A stretch of DNA of 64,000 nucleotides from Drosophila persimilis (taxonomy: Eukaryota; Arthropoda; Insecta; Diptera; Drosophilidae). The position numbers and the translations under genes are program-made. Shown here piece after piece: positions 12,701 to 27,700 of the stretch. Every line of letters starts with the position of its first letter. Within the stretch, counting starts at the first letter, position 1. The stretch is taken from the NCBI RefSeq assembly GCF_003286085.1, contig NW_020825298.1, positions 14,384,001-14,448,000 of the forward strand, given 5' to 3'. The notes beneath the pieces were generated by a model. The model was not told the origin of the DNA. It was given only the letters and a program-made list of their open reading frames with translations, and searched no databases.

Positions 12701-15700
12701 CTGAAAGTACATGGAAAATGCGAATATTCCAGCCTTGAATGCAGTATCTTTCGCATCGCATCGAATCGAATCGTCTTTCACTTCCATAAAATCCCTTTTT
12801 ATTACCCACAAAACCCACAATAATGTCGCCTCCAATCTGTTGGGCCTGCTTCATTGGATCCCTTTGCTAATCTAACGAGCAATTAGATAAATTACAAACA
12901 CTTGGCATGCAAAAGCCGCCAAAAATTACATTAATAACATTCAAGGCGAAGACGATGCTCCCCGCAGTAGAGAACTCCTTGAGTCAAGGACTCTATGTGG
13001 GCTCTCCTGATGCTGCTGCCTCCAGCATAAATCAATTAAGATAAATTGCAAGACACAGAGCAGAGGGCGGAGAGTGTGGCAGAGTGGGGGGCAGAGACAA
13101 ATCAACTCTCAAACTGACATCAGTGGGAATTTAATGTGATGTATCTGGCAGATACACAACGCTGCCACAATGGCTCTCGGCAGCTCTTGTGGCCTGTGGA
13201 TCAGACGACATATTAGTATGATGAATTAGTGGGTTTGACTGTGGGAGAAGCCCCTCCCCCTACCCCCCGCACCACCCACTAAGCTGTAGAACATGTCTAG
13301 GTACTAATGGCACTCGTACAGCGATGGGCAACAGACGGTCTTTCGACTGAAAGATACCCACTAATTAGAGTTTTTGCTGGGGTTACAGCTTTTCCATCTG
13401 ATTTTCTGTAAAATATATATTTAATTCTCAGAGATTTTCAAGTCTAAAATGTGGAAATTGAAAGAACAATTTAGTTTTCTCTTCAAATTACTATAAAAGA
13501 CCGTCAAAAACCCCGAATACCTCCTTCCCAATGCTTTACCTTCTTGGTATTCTTAAAGAATGTGTCCTTTTATTTAGGGGAAATTTATACTCCCATCTTT
13601 CGACGAATGTGCCCCAGTGGATCGGGGATGCCTCCCCCTGCTGTTACCCCCTCAAATAAAAATACTTTTGCCTTCTCGCATTAAGTATGCGTGTGTCTCA
13701 TTAACCAAAATGTCCTTCGAGTCCTTGACGACTGAATGTGGCCGACATTTGGGCGCCAGTGCCGGTATTTTTCTGCACGCCAACATTTCGTGTGTGGGGG
13801 CGGGACGAGGGACGAGCGACGAGGGTCGGGGGTAGTCTCCTGCTTCTATCTTGTTGGAATATTTATTAGATTTAGTAAACGTTTGACGCTAGACGGCCAT
13901 GGGATCGATTGAACCAAAAAACAAGGCATAGACTGTGAAATTAATTAAAGAAATTACTTGTAGTTTTTTTTATTTATTTTTTTACAGCAAAAGAAAATTG
14001 TTCGACTGTTATATAACATTTGCGTGACTCCATTTTCCTTAGATTTGGCGTTGAAAATGGATGAAAAACAGTGGAAGGAAAAACGGAATCTTTTTCGTGG
14101 TTTTGGGGAATGGGCGAATGGGAGAATGTGGCATGTGGCATGTGGAAAGTTGCCTCATTAGCAGCTGCCAGAGGATTTCCTGTCGATGTGATATGAAACC
14201 TAAGTGACTTTTGCGGAAGTCAAGGATGTGTGTAGGGGAAATATTTCAAAGGTTTTTCAATGCTTGAATAGCAGCCAGAAGCACAGTTTTTCCTGCCTTT
14301 ACGGCATAAAATTGTACAATAGAATCCACATAGTAATAATTATCCCAAACGATGCTCAAATGCTTCATTCAATTACAAGAATAGCGGAAAAGGGGTAGAC
14401 ACAGGAGTTGGCGCTTGGAAAGGATCTTTTTCGGCTTAAAATCCTTGGAAAAATACCCACCACACCCCCCCCATACCACACTCGTAAATAAAACTCAAAT
14501 GTTTATGAATACAGCTGCCAGCCATAAACAAATACTTTTTTCTGTCCTATCCTGTCCTGTCCTGTCCTGTGCTGTCCCTTCTTTTTTTTGTGTGTGTGAA
14601 GCGCCTGTCAAATTTGACAAACACTCGTCGGGATCTGTTTTACGGCCGAGCTCCATCCATGTCCTGTGGCAGGCGAACTTCTACGAAACCCTGTTTTCAT
14701 TTCCTGCCGCGCGGCCAACACCTTTTTGTGGCGGGGCTTGGCGGTGAGGGGAGGGGAGGGGGCGTCCTCGGTGTTCCAACAAACTGACTGTCGAAAGTCA
14801 TTAATAATGCCACCGACTCTTTCGAGTGTCGTCTCTTGTGTGTAATTTTCACTCGTTTAAAAGCACATGAAACATTGAGAGGAACCGATAGAGGGGCAAA
14901 AAAAGATAGAGAGAGAAGAAAGAGAGAGAGAGAGAATTTAGAGGAACAAATTAAATCTGTGTGATGGCCTTAGGCTGAAAAGCACAAAGGAAATTCGCAG
15001 AGGAGTCTGTCAAAGGCAGGAAATTCTCTTTTACGGAGCTCCTAACTTTCTGCATTTAGTTGTTCTTTAAACATAGATGTAGGAAAAACTTTGATCCAAC
15101 TTCATTGGAAAGTCTTCTAGGAATTCCTACATTTGGGAACACTTGAGGTTCGATATTCCTCTGTACTTGCCTCCTTAGTTCAGCCCTAATTCGAATTAGT
15201 GTAATTTCCACACTCGTTACAATGATTTCCTTAAGCCTTGAGCACATTTCATGCTTCAGGCCACCGCATCCGTCCTCACGTATCCCATCTAACATTCGTC
15301 GTAATCAAATTTTCTTTAGTTTCTTGCGGGAAAACTTTTTAACTTTATTTGGTGAAATGTATCTCTGCCACAGCTGCAGACGGAGGTCTCCTCTTGGTGG
15401 GGCAGTACGTTGAAATATTTGGGCCACTCTGTCACGTAGCGGGCACATTTTTCCATATTATCCTTCCAGTAGGCTCCAGCTTCAGCTCCAGCTTCCTTTT
15501 GTTTCGCCCTCTTTCGCATGTGCCTCACGTAACAGACGCATACATAACATTACTTAATTTTCATTTCTTTTGTTGGTTTTCCTCGGCTCTCCGAAAAATT
15601 AATGAAGTTGCATATTTCGGTGACTTTTCCCTCATTGTCATGCCAGGGGGCATGCCACATGCTCTCTTCGGCCAGCAAATTGGCCCGCCAACACTGGAAC

Positions 15701-18700
15701 TGCATATCCATTGCGACATTCAGCATTTTAACATTTAAATATGTGGACAGTTCCGCCGATAAAAGTGAAGGGTCCTTGCATGGAAATTCTGTGGGTATAT
15801 GTCATCATCCGTCACTGCTTCGACGACAGTCTCCTGCGCCAGCGACTTCTCTCTGGAGGAGCTCCTTCGTCCTGCGGCGAGTCCATAAAATTGTTGACTC
15901 AACGTTGGCAAAAGATGGATGCATCGGGATATTCCCGCATGACTTTTGTTCATCCTTTATCCCCATTTTCTCTTCATTTTTATGCGATATTCGTACTTTT
16001 GAGGAATATCTTGGGGGAATGCAGTGGGGTTTAAGGAACTTCAGTAACAGCTGAAGGTTGCATTGCTTAAATTCAGTTGAGAATTGATTGAGATCTGGTA
16101 CTGTTTATGAGGAATTTAAAGCACTCCTTAAAGGGGAATTTCCGCAGGAGCACCCCGAGAATATTTTAGCATATATTTAGCAAGGAAAGAGCACCAGCAA
16201 AATGGTAATTCTACTCCCTATTTTTGCACTATTTAAAAGAAATCTGAGTCTGCAAATCTGACACAAAAATAAACTAAAGTGGAATATTTTTAGAGGTATT
16301 TGTTTTTGTGTGCTGATTGTGGGAAAAGCTCTCCAGAAACTTAAATTTATGACTAACCAAATTTTGGATAGCATAAAACGAACCGCGTGCTGCACGCAGA
16401 GAGCGACTGTCTGTCGTCTGGAAGAGCGACAGATATGACATATGCACGGGGCATATGCTGCCACCTGCCACCCGTCCCCCCCTCTCCTGCTCCTCTGCGG
16501 CCTTGCGGGGAGGGGGAGGGGGGGATAACCTCCAGCCCTTGGCAGGGCTTTCACACAACCGAAAATTCCTCGTCCGAGCACAGATGGGATGGCGGCTGGG
16601 ATCTGGCGCTCATCTACGTGCCTCTATTTCGCTGTCTGCCTCACTTAATGCAATTTTCTTCAACTTCAGTGAGTGCCTGTACTCTGGTGGCAGAGGGGGG
16701 GAAGCCTCCACTGGAGGCTCTCCTTTTAGTGGGGGTGTTTTTCCCGCCCATTCTTTCCTATTTTGTGTCTGCTTTTTGTGCTCCTTTGTTTGTGGCGTAA
16801 ATTGCATTTGCACTATTTTTTTTCTTTCTTTCTCTTTTCCTTTTTTGCTGCTTTTTCGAGGACCCTGTGCTTATGCCGCTGCCCCACCCCAGCCCACCCT
16901 TCATGTCAAACGTCAACTGTTTGCTCTTCTCCTCCCCCGTCTGGGCCCTTGAGAGAGAGACTCTCTCGTGGGGGCGCTGCTGTTAAATAATTCATGCATG
17001 CATTCCACTCCCATTACACGTCTAAGCCTCTCATCCTAGTTGCAACCCATCTGGCAACAATCAAACACTTCAACAATGACACTGACATTCGCATATTGCG
17101 CCGCCGCCGCCGTTGCCGCTCGTTTGTATCCTTTCCTTGCCACAGGAGGCGCCGTCATGGGGTCGTGTGGAGGATGCCACTGCTGCGGCGATGATAAATG
17201 GATGTCTTTAGGATTCCTTGATCCCCAGAATGCAAGCTGCTGAAGACACATCGACGACAATTTTCGACAGTTTTCCCACCTTTCCGACACACCCCCCCTC
17301 CCACGCCCGAAAACCGTGATTTCTCGTGGGATAAATAATGATTTCGGAATTAGCTCAAGACCAAATCCGCTGAATGTAGTCAAGACAGAAAGATACCAAA
17401 AGTATATTAGAAATTTTCCTGGAAGATATACCAGAAATATACCAAGAATATACTATAAATATACCGAAAATATGCCAGATATATACCAGAAATATGCCTG
17501 AAATATACTAGAAATATATAGAATTGAAGAGTTTTAAAAAGATACCAGAACTATACCAAAAAAAATACTAAATATATACTAGAAATTCATATGAAGCCCT
17601 TAAAAAATTCATTAGAAATGTTCTCGAAAAATAGCAGAAATATACCGAAAATATACTAGAAAGTTCAAAATTTCCTCATAAATTTACTCCTCTCCATCGT
17701 TCCAATATCTCTGACGCAATAATCATTCTCTGGAATGTCATTTTCTTGCCATTTTCTTTCCCTTAAAGAACGATATTGGCCACGCCCTCCTGCCTATATC
17801 TTGGGACGGTGGGCAGTGGGGGCGTGGGGTGCTCTGCTGCACGCTCTGCTGCGCATCCAATTATAAAATTATGCTTAATCTAGCAGAAAATGTCCTGTGT
17901 GTCGTCTTTGGACTTGCGGCAGAAAACTTGAGGGGAAAAAGGTCACAGGTCGCAAGGCAATATATATCACTTGGTCGCCCGAAAGTATGCCATAATCACA
18001 AATTACTCCTCTGTTTATCAGTTGCCGCTGCTGCTGCTGCTGCTCTCCAGTTAACTGTATATTTTGGCCATCTTAATGAGCCACAGCCACAGACGTAGGA
18101 AGCGGTAACGGAAACGGATAGAAGCTGAGGCACATCTCTCTATCTTGGGGCATAAAAATTAAATTTTAACTCCCAATTAAATGGAAGGAAAGTTCTCCCA
18201 AACTCCTAATGAAAGGCTGGGAGTTTCCGAAATTTCTAATGAGAGCAAAGAACTTTGCTTAAACTCCAAATGAAAGGCAGGGGATCTGAAACTGAAAAAA
18301 CTTTGATAAGCTGTTATTAAATTTTCAAAACAGGGAAAGAAACGAGACCGACACGAAACATGGTCGAAACAGCGTCAAAACAGCGTCGAAAACGCGTCGA
18401 AACAGCGTCGAAAACGCGTCAAAACAGCGTCGCAACAGAGGGAGTGCCATGCCACACACCACTCCTTGGACTTGTGTCAACATTTTGGCTTGTCTCCTGC
18501 CTCTCCTTCTTTGACTTCTTCTTTCACTTAATTGCCACAAATTGTGGCAGAAATTTTGTTCTGCCCACACAAAAGCCAAGCCACTTCGTCCATGCATTTA
18601 ACATAAAAGTTTATTTGCATAAAACACATTTTGCCCAGTCTTTCCCTGAGTGGAGCCCTGAAACGTGTTTCGATAAAAATTCAATGTTATTGTCTGAACA

Positions 18701-21700
18701 ATTTTTGGCTCAGCCTTGGTCCTTGCGTCCTGTTGACTGTTGCCTGTTTGCCTGTTGGCCGGCAACAAAAGTGTGACACAAATAAACAGAGGCCCAAGTT
18801 AAAAAGGGCGGCGGCGGGAAAGGGTAAGAGCAACAATGGCCATGGCTAAAAGCAGGCCCAGGGACGCTTCACCAGCTGTTGAAATGCTGCCATTCCACCA
18901 GAAGGGATTCTCCATCCAATCTGTGGTCGAAGGACCACTCCTGCCGGCCTCTCAATCCCTCTCATCTGGCGTTTTTCGAATATGCAAATTTGTGCGGCAT
19001 CTTTAAGAACACATTTTCCCTTCTTTCTGGTTTGAAATCGATATTCAGCAAATCTTAACTTGTGGAAGATATATTTACTCGACTTTTGGCAAAGATACAC
19101 ATCGAAATATCTTCAGGCAGCCGATATATTTGACTTCAATTAAGTGCGAAATAAAGTCGTATTTTTTTTCTTCAATTAGTCAAATGAAAACTTTAAGCTG
19201 CTGAAAATGTTTACTAAGCTGAAAGATTTTCCGCCTTTACCTTGGGGGATTCTGTGGCTGTTGTTTTTGCTTTGTAACTATGTAAAATTGAATGTCGGAA
19301 ATGTATCTCTCTAAATGGCAGCCTCATTGGAAATGTATCTTCAAACAGGAGTTTCACAGGAGGGTAGATTGAATTGCAATTTATTTTAGTTTTTCGTTTA
19401 GTTTTTTTTTACAAATTGAATTAAGTTTTACATCTATTAGAGGTGTATTTTCTCAGGTCAAATCAAACTGTTACCAAAAGGTTTTCTCCACTATTTTTAT
19501 ACACCAAATGTTGTTCTAATGAGCGAATACTTTTCTCCATAATATTTTTAAACACATGCTTTACCAAATGGCGGATATATCGATGTCTATAAATCAATAG
19601 TATCGCGAAGATCGGCGCCCATTAAGAAAAATAATAAAGTGCGCTCCAAGCAGCCGCGTCTCAACAAGAAAGTCAAATTTATAAGTAAGTAAAATGACAA
19701 AACAATACAAAATATGCTTAAAAATAAATCAAAATATAATTCCCATAATATGTAAGTCCCATGTGTTCCACAAATAAACCCTAAACCTGGTTTATTTTTA
19801 TTTCCATGCCCAAAAAAAGCCCGCCTCCATCTTTGGGGAACCACAATTTAATGAGATTTCCATCCAAAAATAGGCAAAGCCTTCACCCGAGGAGGAGCCT
19901 GTCAGAGGACCTTTCTTTCCTCGCCTTCATTCTCGCCTCTAATTGTTTGATGGACAAAGTTGCGACGCTCGCTCCTGATCATCGGAACTAATGGACATTG
20001 AAACTGTCTGATGGGCACTACGTGCCTTCGTTACGGGCGGGAGACTTCCCAGAAATTGTAGTATTAGTTTGACAATGTAGTACGGCAAAAGGAAAGCCGA
20101 AAACGCGACAACAACGACAGGGCTCTGCCCCAGGGAGAACATCCAGGAACAACCACGGGAACACAATATAAAGCCTGTCGAGGGGCGTCCCTGTGTCGGT
20201 CAGGTGTAGACCGAGAGCCGAGGGGCCTAAGTGAGTCATTCCACCCAGAAAAACACGCCTTCTTCTTGCGTTGCCTCCCTCCGGCCCCCCAGACTTTTCC
20301 TTGGCTTTCGTGGCTGTTTGTTCCTGGCGTTTCTCTCGCTTTTGTTGGCTTTTTGTGAGGTAATAAAATGTCAGAATCGTCTGGACGGCGCCATGGAAAT
20401 GAAGTAGAATCCTGGCCAATCCCCCCACCCCCCTCCTTGGGGGCGTATACGTGTTATTTTGTACGTTGACTCTCTCTCTCTCTCTGTCCACGTGAAAGCG
20501 TATTAAATTAATTCGTTATTTGTTATTGTTGCAACATTTTAAATACTTTGCGAATGTGTCTCGCCCTCTGTGGTTTTTGTGGGATAAGCTCTATGTCCTG
20601 TAGAAACATTTTTTTCGCTCGGTGTTTACTGGAGAATATATGCAGGTGCCCGGCAGTTAATTTTCATCTGGTTTTTGGGGACCAGAATCCGCTTCATATT
20701 TATTATTCGCTTGGTCTGGCGGTTGGGCTTGTAATTAGGGCTGCCAGATGTTGTGGGGATCCTGTGATGATTCCAGTGCCAGAGAGGAGGATAATAATGC
20801 TGGCTTACGCGAGGGATAATAGAGTGGAGGAATAACAATGAGAGTCTGTATCAGATATCAGTGTGTGGCCAGAGGATACCCAAAGGAAGGTGTCCCCTGC
20901 ATTGTTTTAGGGGAATTTCTGAAGGTAATTATACTGAGATTGTTGATGGAATTATCATATATTTCTGCAAGGAGCTTAAACTGTTTTCTTCTCTTCAAAA
21001 GTGCATTTCCATGTTGAATTTTCAAGCTATTCCTGAGACCATTAGTGACCTTTTATTCTACTCGAATACCCTCTTCCTCAATCAGTGCCAAACCGAAAGA
21101 AAGAAAACCCTTCAACTGTTGCCAGATTTTCGCATTCACATTCATTATGGCCATCTGCCAATTTTAGCACTTTTCTCCCACTCTTTCTCCCCTTTCTCTC
21201 CACCTTTTTTTGCCAGTCTTTTCCACCCTTCCATCTCTCAGTGTCTTTTGTCCCTTGCTGCCATATTTTCCGGCAAGTTCATTAATTTTCTATATGTATC
21301 TTCTTCGCCTTTGGCTAATGGCAAGAAAACGGCAAAAACTTCCTCGCGCAAAAGTCATTAAAGTGCGAAAAACTTGTGGAACAGGGGTCGGGTGTCGGAG
21401 GGGGGGATACATGTGGAGGTCGGTGTGAAGTTGGGGGTGTGAAAGGAATGGGAGTGTAACAGATTTCTCTTAACTAGTTTTGTTGGTCAAACTCTTGAGT
21501 GAGGTTAGAAATGAATTGGAAGGGTGGAAGATTGGATAGTTTTCAAATGAATAAAACATGAATGCATTCATTAGGGGTAGATATACGCTGTATCTGTACG
21601 ATACGAGGAGGAGTATCAGTAATTTCAATGAAAAACTAACAAAAGAAAAGGCAGACAATAAATTCCCCTTTCTAAATCAAAAAATGTTTAACTAATGAAA

Positions 21701-24700
21701 AATCGCATTCCGGTAATTCCTCCGCTAATCCCTCGACAATTATCCAGCATTATACAATCATGCAATATTTAACAAAATTTTCCATCCCTAATTAACACAC
21801 GAAACAGAGACAGACAGAGGGACAGACAGAGGGACAGACAGAGGGACAGACAGAGGGACAGACAGTAGAACAGATGGAAAGACCCTTCATCTACTACAAA
21901 CAATTAATTTTTCTATAATTAAAATGAAAAACCTGTGTAAATAGCAAACAGAATTTTCTGAAATGCAATATTTATTTTACATCCAGCGTTGCACTAATTA
22001 AAAGCTAATTAAGTTAGCGACGCAATCATAATAAAGCCGCCCCAAAATATTAGCCCTGGAAAATGCGGAAAACGCGTGTGTGAATCGGAATGTGAATGTG
22101 GCAAAAAAACAACTGATAATGCAATATATGTACGTGTCGTACAAATAATATTTCCACTCATAAATATTACGCATTTTTTTTACATTTTTATCGCAATCTG
22201 CTGTAAAATCAATAAACAAGACTCAATTTGCAATTAAAAATTAATGTTGATGGAAATCGAAGAGGAAATGGAAATGCAAAAAATACTCCCTCATAGGTAG
22301 AGGCCCTATGTCCTTCAAAAGGAGGGTATTATGATTTTGGGGAGAAGTTTTTGAAAGATCTCTCATGCAGGGCTGATATTTCCTTATATTTTAAAGCTTT
22401 CGCCCCTACCTGGGTATCGTCCCAGAACTAAAAGGCAAGTCCCCTGTGAACTCGTTTCGCTCGTGGGCCTCCAACCCCCGGCTCACTTGCCCTGCCTTGG
22501 TTGCCCTAAGGGAAAATCAATCCACCATCGCTTGCTTAAGGCTGTCGTATATCTATCTATCTCACTCTTGCTTTTTTCTGCCTTAGTCGAGAATTATCCA
22601 ACCTTTTGAATTGATCCCAGTGCAAGCAAACCTTTTGCCTAGCATTGTTTTTGTGTAGGCGTTTGTTGTTGCTATTTACTCATCTGCTTTGGTTCATCGC
22701 TCTTCGGTGCTCACCGCTCTCCCACATCATCCGTTGCATCGTACTCTCTGGAAAGCACAAGCGGGCCGCAGACGATCAAAGCGCATCCAGTAGTGCTGAG
22801 CTTAAAAGCTGAGCTTCATCAAAAGCGTGCTAATAGCAAAAGTAGCTGAAGAGAGAATGGGAGAGACAATCGAGAAGAGTTGGATGGAAAAGGAGAGGCA
22901 GGTAGGAAGAGTAGGAGAGAACGCTCTCGCTTGTGCCGCTGCCGCATTCATTTTTTCAAGCGGTCCAAGCGCCTATGCTTAAGCCTCCGCTCGGTCTTGC
23001 TCGTGCTCGCACTCTCATTGGACTTCGCCCGATCTCTTCGTTTTTTTGTTGTCTATGCTCTCGGTGTCTCGGTGCTTATTAATACAGCAGCAACATTTGT
23101 GCTTAGCAAGCCATCGGCTTTCGCTATTCCTTCGCTTATCTTTCTTGTATTCCAATGTAAACAAACAAACACGCGGCGTGTGATCGGGATCTGCTTTCGG
23201 GGCAAGGGAGTGTATCCATCGACAATGGTAGAGGCACTCCTCTAATAGCTCCTCACACTCCTCCCCCCCCTATCGATTTATGTTTATATTTATTTCTCAA
23301 TATTTGTGCAAAAAGCCAGGAAGTGGGATCAGAACTGCTCGGCATTCAGGAGTCTCTGTGTTCAAGGATCTGCGTATGAATGCAGTTGACAATTCAATTA
23401 TATGCACAGTTTTTTAATTAACACATTTTATTTGCTTTAATTAAATTCCACTCTTTTTGCCCCACCTCTCCCCTTTTTGCACGGAGAATCGCAATTAAAA
23501 CAGAAAGCAACACAATTAAAAGCAAGAGGAGAGAGTGAGAAGGAAGATGTATATGCAGAGTGAGAGAGAAGTGCGAAAGTGTTAAAGCAAACAAACAGAA
23601 ATGGCCGCCGACTGGCGACACTTCCTTCAATGAGTGGAAAAAAGAGGAGAAACATTTTCCTCAATGAGTGGAAAAAAGAAGAAAAAAAAAACAGTTCCTT
23701 CAATGAAAGGAAAAACGAAATAAAAACAATTCTCGCACTTAAAATTAAAACTTTTTTTTAAAAAATACCCTCCAAACGGGGCGGGGGGGAGACATTTCTG
23801 TTGTGACTGTAAATAAGGAAAATCCCCAAAGGAAAAGCCAGCAAATGCAGATTTATTCATATTTATGGACGAATATTTACCCCTTTGATCCTCAGGCTGT
23901 TGCTGGAATTCTGTTTTATATTTGTATATTCATGAAACCCTTGCAAAAAATATGGTTTTCAATATAAAAATCAAACAATTTTTGAAGGTCCAGAAGGTCT
24001 GCAAACTATTACAAATGGCTCTCCCCGTTGGTTTTCTTTTCCACCATTTCCTTCTAAAGAGTGCCTGTATTCCCTGAAAGCCGTGTACCCTGTTCCCCCT
24101 CCCCCCTTTCGCTGTTTGTTGTTTTCTGGTTTTTAGCAAAATGGCCAAAAGCTCAAGAGTAAAAATGGCAAAACAGGCAAAAGCGGATATTGTGAAATAT
24201 TGTTTATGATGACAAATTGCCGCGGGAGAGAGAGAGAGAAAATAGTTTGTTGTTTGTGGCAATCATGGTGGGAGGAGGGGGGGTGGATTTGTAGGGCGGA
24301 GAAAACATTAATCTTTATTGCAGTCTGGCGGAAGGCCAAAAGCCAATGCTTTGCAATAATGGCTAATAAACTGGGGACTACAGAAATATATCATAGAAGA
24401 AACAGTGAAAGAGAAATATCCTCTACGAAGAGCGATTACCATTCTTTAGGGGGAAAAAAGGATCGTCCAGGACCTTATTTATTCGTCATTGAAACATCTG
24501 TTTAATAAAAGCCTAAACTTGAGTGAATAATCCCTTGATGAAAGATGCATCTCTTGTTTCATAATCCTCTCAGAGTAAAACCCATTTGAAGACTCATTTG
24601 CATGATCTCTGAGAAGCTCTATTTCCTCTGTTTCCCTGCTGGCCAAAACAGAGAACATCTCCATTTGGAAGACCTTTAATTCCTGGCCTGAACACACAAT

Positions 24701-27700
24701 AATTCATTCGGTTCGGAGCTGCTGCTTTCCCTGGCCAAAACGAATATTTGTATTTCGAATGCGGGATTTGTATTTGTCTGGAAAATGTTTATTCGGAAAA
24801 GGGGTGCAGGGGGTACGGGGCCAAAACTTTGCTGCACAAAACTTCAATTATGCATTAAGCCAAGAGCTGGGCTCTCTTTCTCTGTCGCGCCGCAGGGGGG
24901 GTGCAGCGGAGGGGGATAGTTTTCTGGCTAAAATGCTTGCCATGTTAACACACACACACACACACAGACACATGGCAATTGCTGCACTTGCGGCAATGTT
25001 TGGCCCAGGATAACATTCTACTTCGAACAGAGAGGCCAGTCCTCCCCCTACCCCCGGGGGCTCCAGCGGCCCCATCCACACGATTGCCGGACCACGTTGT
25101 GGGCTCTGGTTCTCTGCTGCGGTTCGGGCTGTCATCATTTGCATACCAAATATGTTTCTTCTTCAGAAGAAACAAGACCACCCCCGCCCCCCGCGCCTCG
25201 CACCCGAAAACACAACACAAATATCGCACAAATGTTTGCTTTTCCTTCGCGCTTTCTCTGCTTTCCTCTTATTATGTGGGAAATTTGCCAAAATACGAAA
25301 ATTCAATAATAATAATAATCATAATATTGGTAGGGTAGGGAGGGGGCGGGGCGGGGAAGTTACGGAGGCAGTAAATTGATGAAATTATTTATGCTAATGC
25401 CTCCTGCCGGACCCGCAACGGCAGCCGCAGGACTCCCCAGAGGACGAATAATAATGTTGTGTTGCAAGCAAATTGATGTTGATTTACTCTTTTGTCTCTG
25501 ATTTGCAAATAATTTCATATTTTGGGGCATGCCACATGGAATTAAACCATGTCTATTTCATGGAAAATGTTATATTTTCATAAGAACAAAGAAAATAAAT
25601 ACAATTTGGGATTAAACAAAGTGAGAAGTGAATAAAAATTGCTGAAAAGCAAGTGTTGCCAAATAAGTGCTGCCCATTCTCTGGAAAATAACATACAAGT
25701 GCTGCCAATGCTCTGAAAATCAAGATACAAGTGCTGCCCATCTCCATAACCCAATAAATTAATAATATATCTCAATTAACACTTGGAAAAAAAAACAAGG
25801 AAAACGATAATCTAGTAATTTTCATTATAATAAATATCCAGCAATATAAAATGCAAATTTGTGCAACAAATTATCTTTGACTTTTCATTTAAATCTTCAT
25901 TGGTGTAGGACTCATCCACAGAGCCCTTTTCTGCCCCTCTCCCCCGCTCTGTGGTATTCTGTGGATGCAACGATGCGTATACGTGATAAAACTCCCTCGC
26001 CCTCTGCTCTAACACACCACACACACAACACATGATATTTAATATTATTAAAATGAATATTAAAACGAAATTATGCGCTTGGTAAAACTTGTGCGAAAAG
26101 CAAAAAACCAAAGTTCATTAAATGAAGGAAATTCATGGACATGAATACTGATATGGACACTGCACTGGGAAGAGCTGTGAAAATCCCAGGAATAAAACGG
26201 GCCAGAGAGAAAGATGGAGCTGTGAAAAGGTTGCGACAGATTCTGACCCCAAAATGGGTGTAACCAGAGGGTGGAGGGGGGGGGGGGGGGTTTGCGGTAA
26301 AAATCAGAGCAATGCTGCGGTCAACTTTGGTTATCGCATTCGTTGCATGCCACTGCACTGCATATGGAAATGGGCGCCGTACCCTGCCCTGCACCATGCC
26401 ATTCCCAGCTCTCTTTGGATTCCCTGCCACACGCCCTTATCCTCATCCTGTTCTCCCCTCTCGCTCGCTCTCCCGCCTGCTGCCACCCATCTTCCTGCTT
26501 TGATTGTTCGCCCATTTGTATGCAACATTTTATTTATGAGCCTGACAATTTTATTATTACACACGCACCAAAAAGGACATGGTCCGTGGAGGTCCTGCTG
26601 ATTGCGCATTCAAGTGAGCCGTCCCTTGGCCCCTGGCAGCCCCCGTATCCCCGTATCTCATTCACTCCTCTCTCTATAAGTGTGCAACCGCAAAATTGCA
26701 TTGTGGTCGTGCCTCTAAGCCCCCAGGAGGCGAGACCACAAAAAGTCCGAAGGGGCAGCAGCAGGGAGCGAGCGAGGAGGAGTGTTATTCCGGTAAGCGA
26801 AGTACGAGCCATCAGTCGGCATATGGCTCAGACACACTGCTCCTCGTACTCCTCGCAGGACTCTCTCTCTCCTTTTTTCTTTGTGTGTGTGTGTGTGTGT
26901 GTGTGTGCTTCCATGTGTTGGCAAATATTTTCATTGAACGTATAATTTTCACACAGTTGCTGGCCGTCTTTTGAGCTCCTGCACTCCTCCTCTGGTGCTC
27001 TTCCCACTTTTCCTGCTTCTGACAGATATCCACCGCTGCCACCGCTCCTCCTCCTCCTCCTCCTGCTACTGCTGGCTGCTGGCTGCTCATACGAATATCC
27101 TTTATTTATGCCTTGGTGTCGGGTGTTTTCCTTGGGCCCTTTTTGTGCGGAATTGCTGACATTTTGCTTTGATGGAAATGCTACAAATTTCTATAAAATA
27201 TTTATGCATAATTCTTTAACCTCGGAAGCAACAACAACAAACAAGAGAAGAAAATTCTGCAGATTTATGCTTGAAAAAACATTCTCAAAGGTGGAAACAT
27301 TACTGGCTTTAATTTCAGGATGGAAATAACTTCAATTCTTTATGAATTCCAGTTTTATTTGAGCTCTTTCTAGAGATTCTAATATCCATTATTCCTTGAA
27401 AGAGTTTCCCCTGCTCTTAAGTCCATTTTTACGTGCGGTTTTCCCTGCAATTCAATCAACTTTTCAATCAGAGACTCTTTCTAATTAGTTTCTTGTCACT
27501 CAGATCATTAGAAATTGGGAATGGGGTAGGAATTCACCATCGTAGAACCCGTCGCTTCCTTTTTCTGTCCCAGGAGAGTGACTCGTCGTACGGCGCCACA
27601 TTGACGAACGCTTTTCCCGTATCCGGTTTCATAGTTTCAGTCTTAATTACCAACAATCCACCACGCCCATACATTTACCTGCACTCCTCTCCGATCCGCT

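Larger units (their letters stand above)
9746..22000 (+). other. stai: stai intron 1, first part: no nested gene seen
   Basis: GC-skewed, homopolymer-rich intronic DNA. There are runs of C or G at about 10375, 11680-11705, 12285-12300, 12600-12640, 14465 and 16495-16525, a CA tract at 11320-11365, a CT tract at 14910-14935, and short minisatellites at 17370-17660, 18330-18435 and 21807-21866. ORFs of up to about 170 codons (for example at 12.3-12.9 and 15.3-17.0 kb) are in proline/serine/glycine-rich simple sequence with no recognisable domain, and I treat them as chance. Confidence 0.6.

Noticed and set aside
15349-16952. Overlapping ORFs of 129-165 codons
   Set aside because: They overlap in several frames in pyrimidine-rich intronic DNA with no recognisable domain.
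22853-23245. Possible nested gene or alternative stai first exon around 22.85-23.25 kb
   Set aside because: A short ATG frame with a GTAGGA word exists, but its phase (0) does not fit the 47060 acceptor, the donor is weak, and the longer ORF is Arg/Ser/Leu-rich simple sequence.
26343-26945. 200-codon + strand ORF
   Set aside because: It is Ser/Pro/Cys-rich simple sequence ending in a TG microsatellite. Several overlapping frames are open on both strands.
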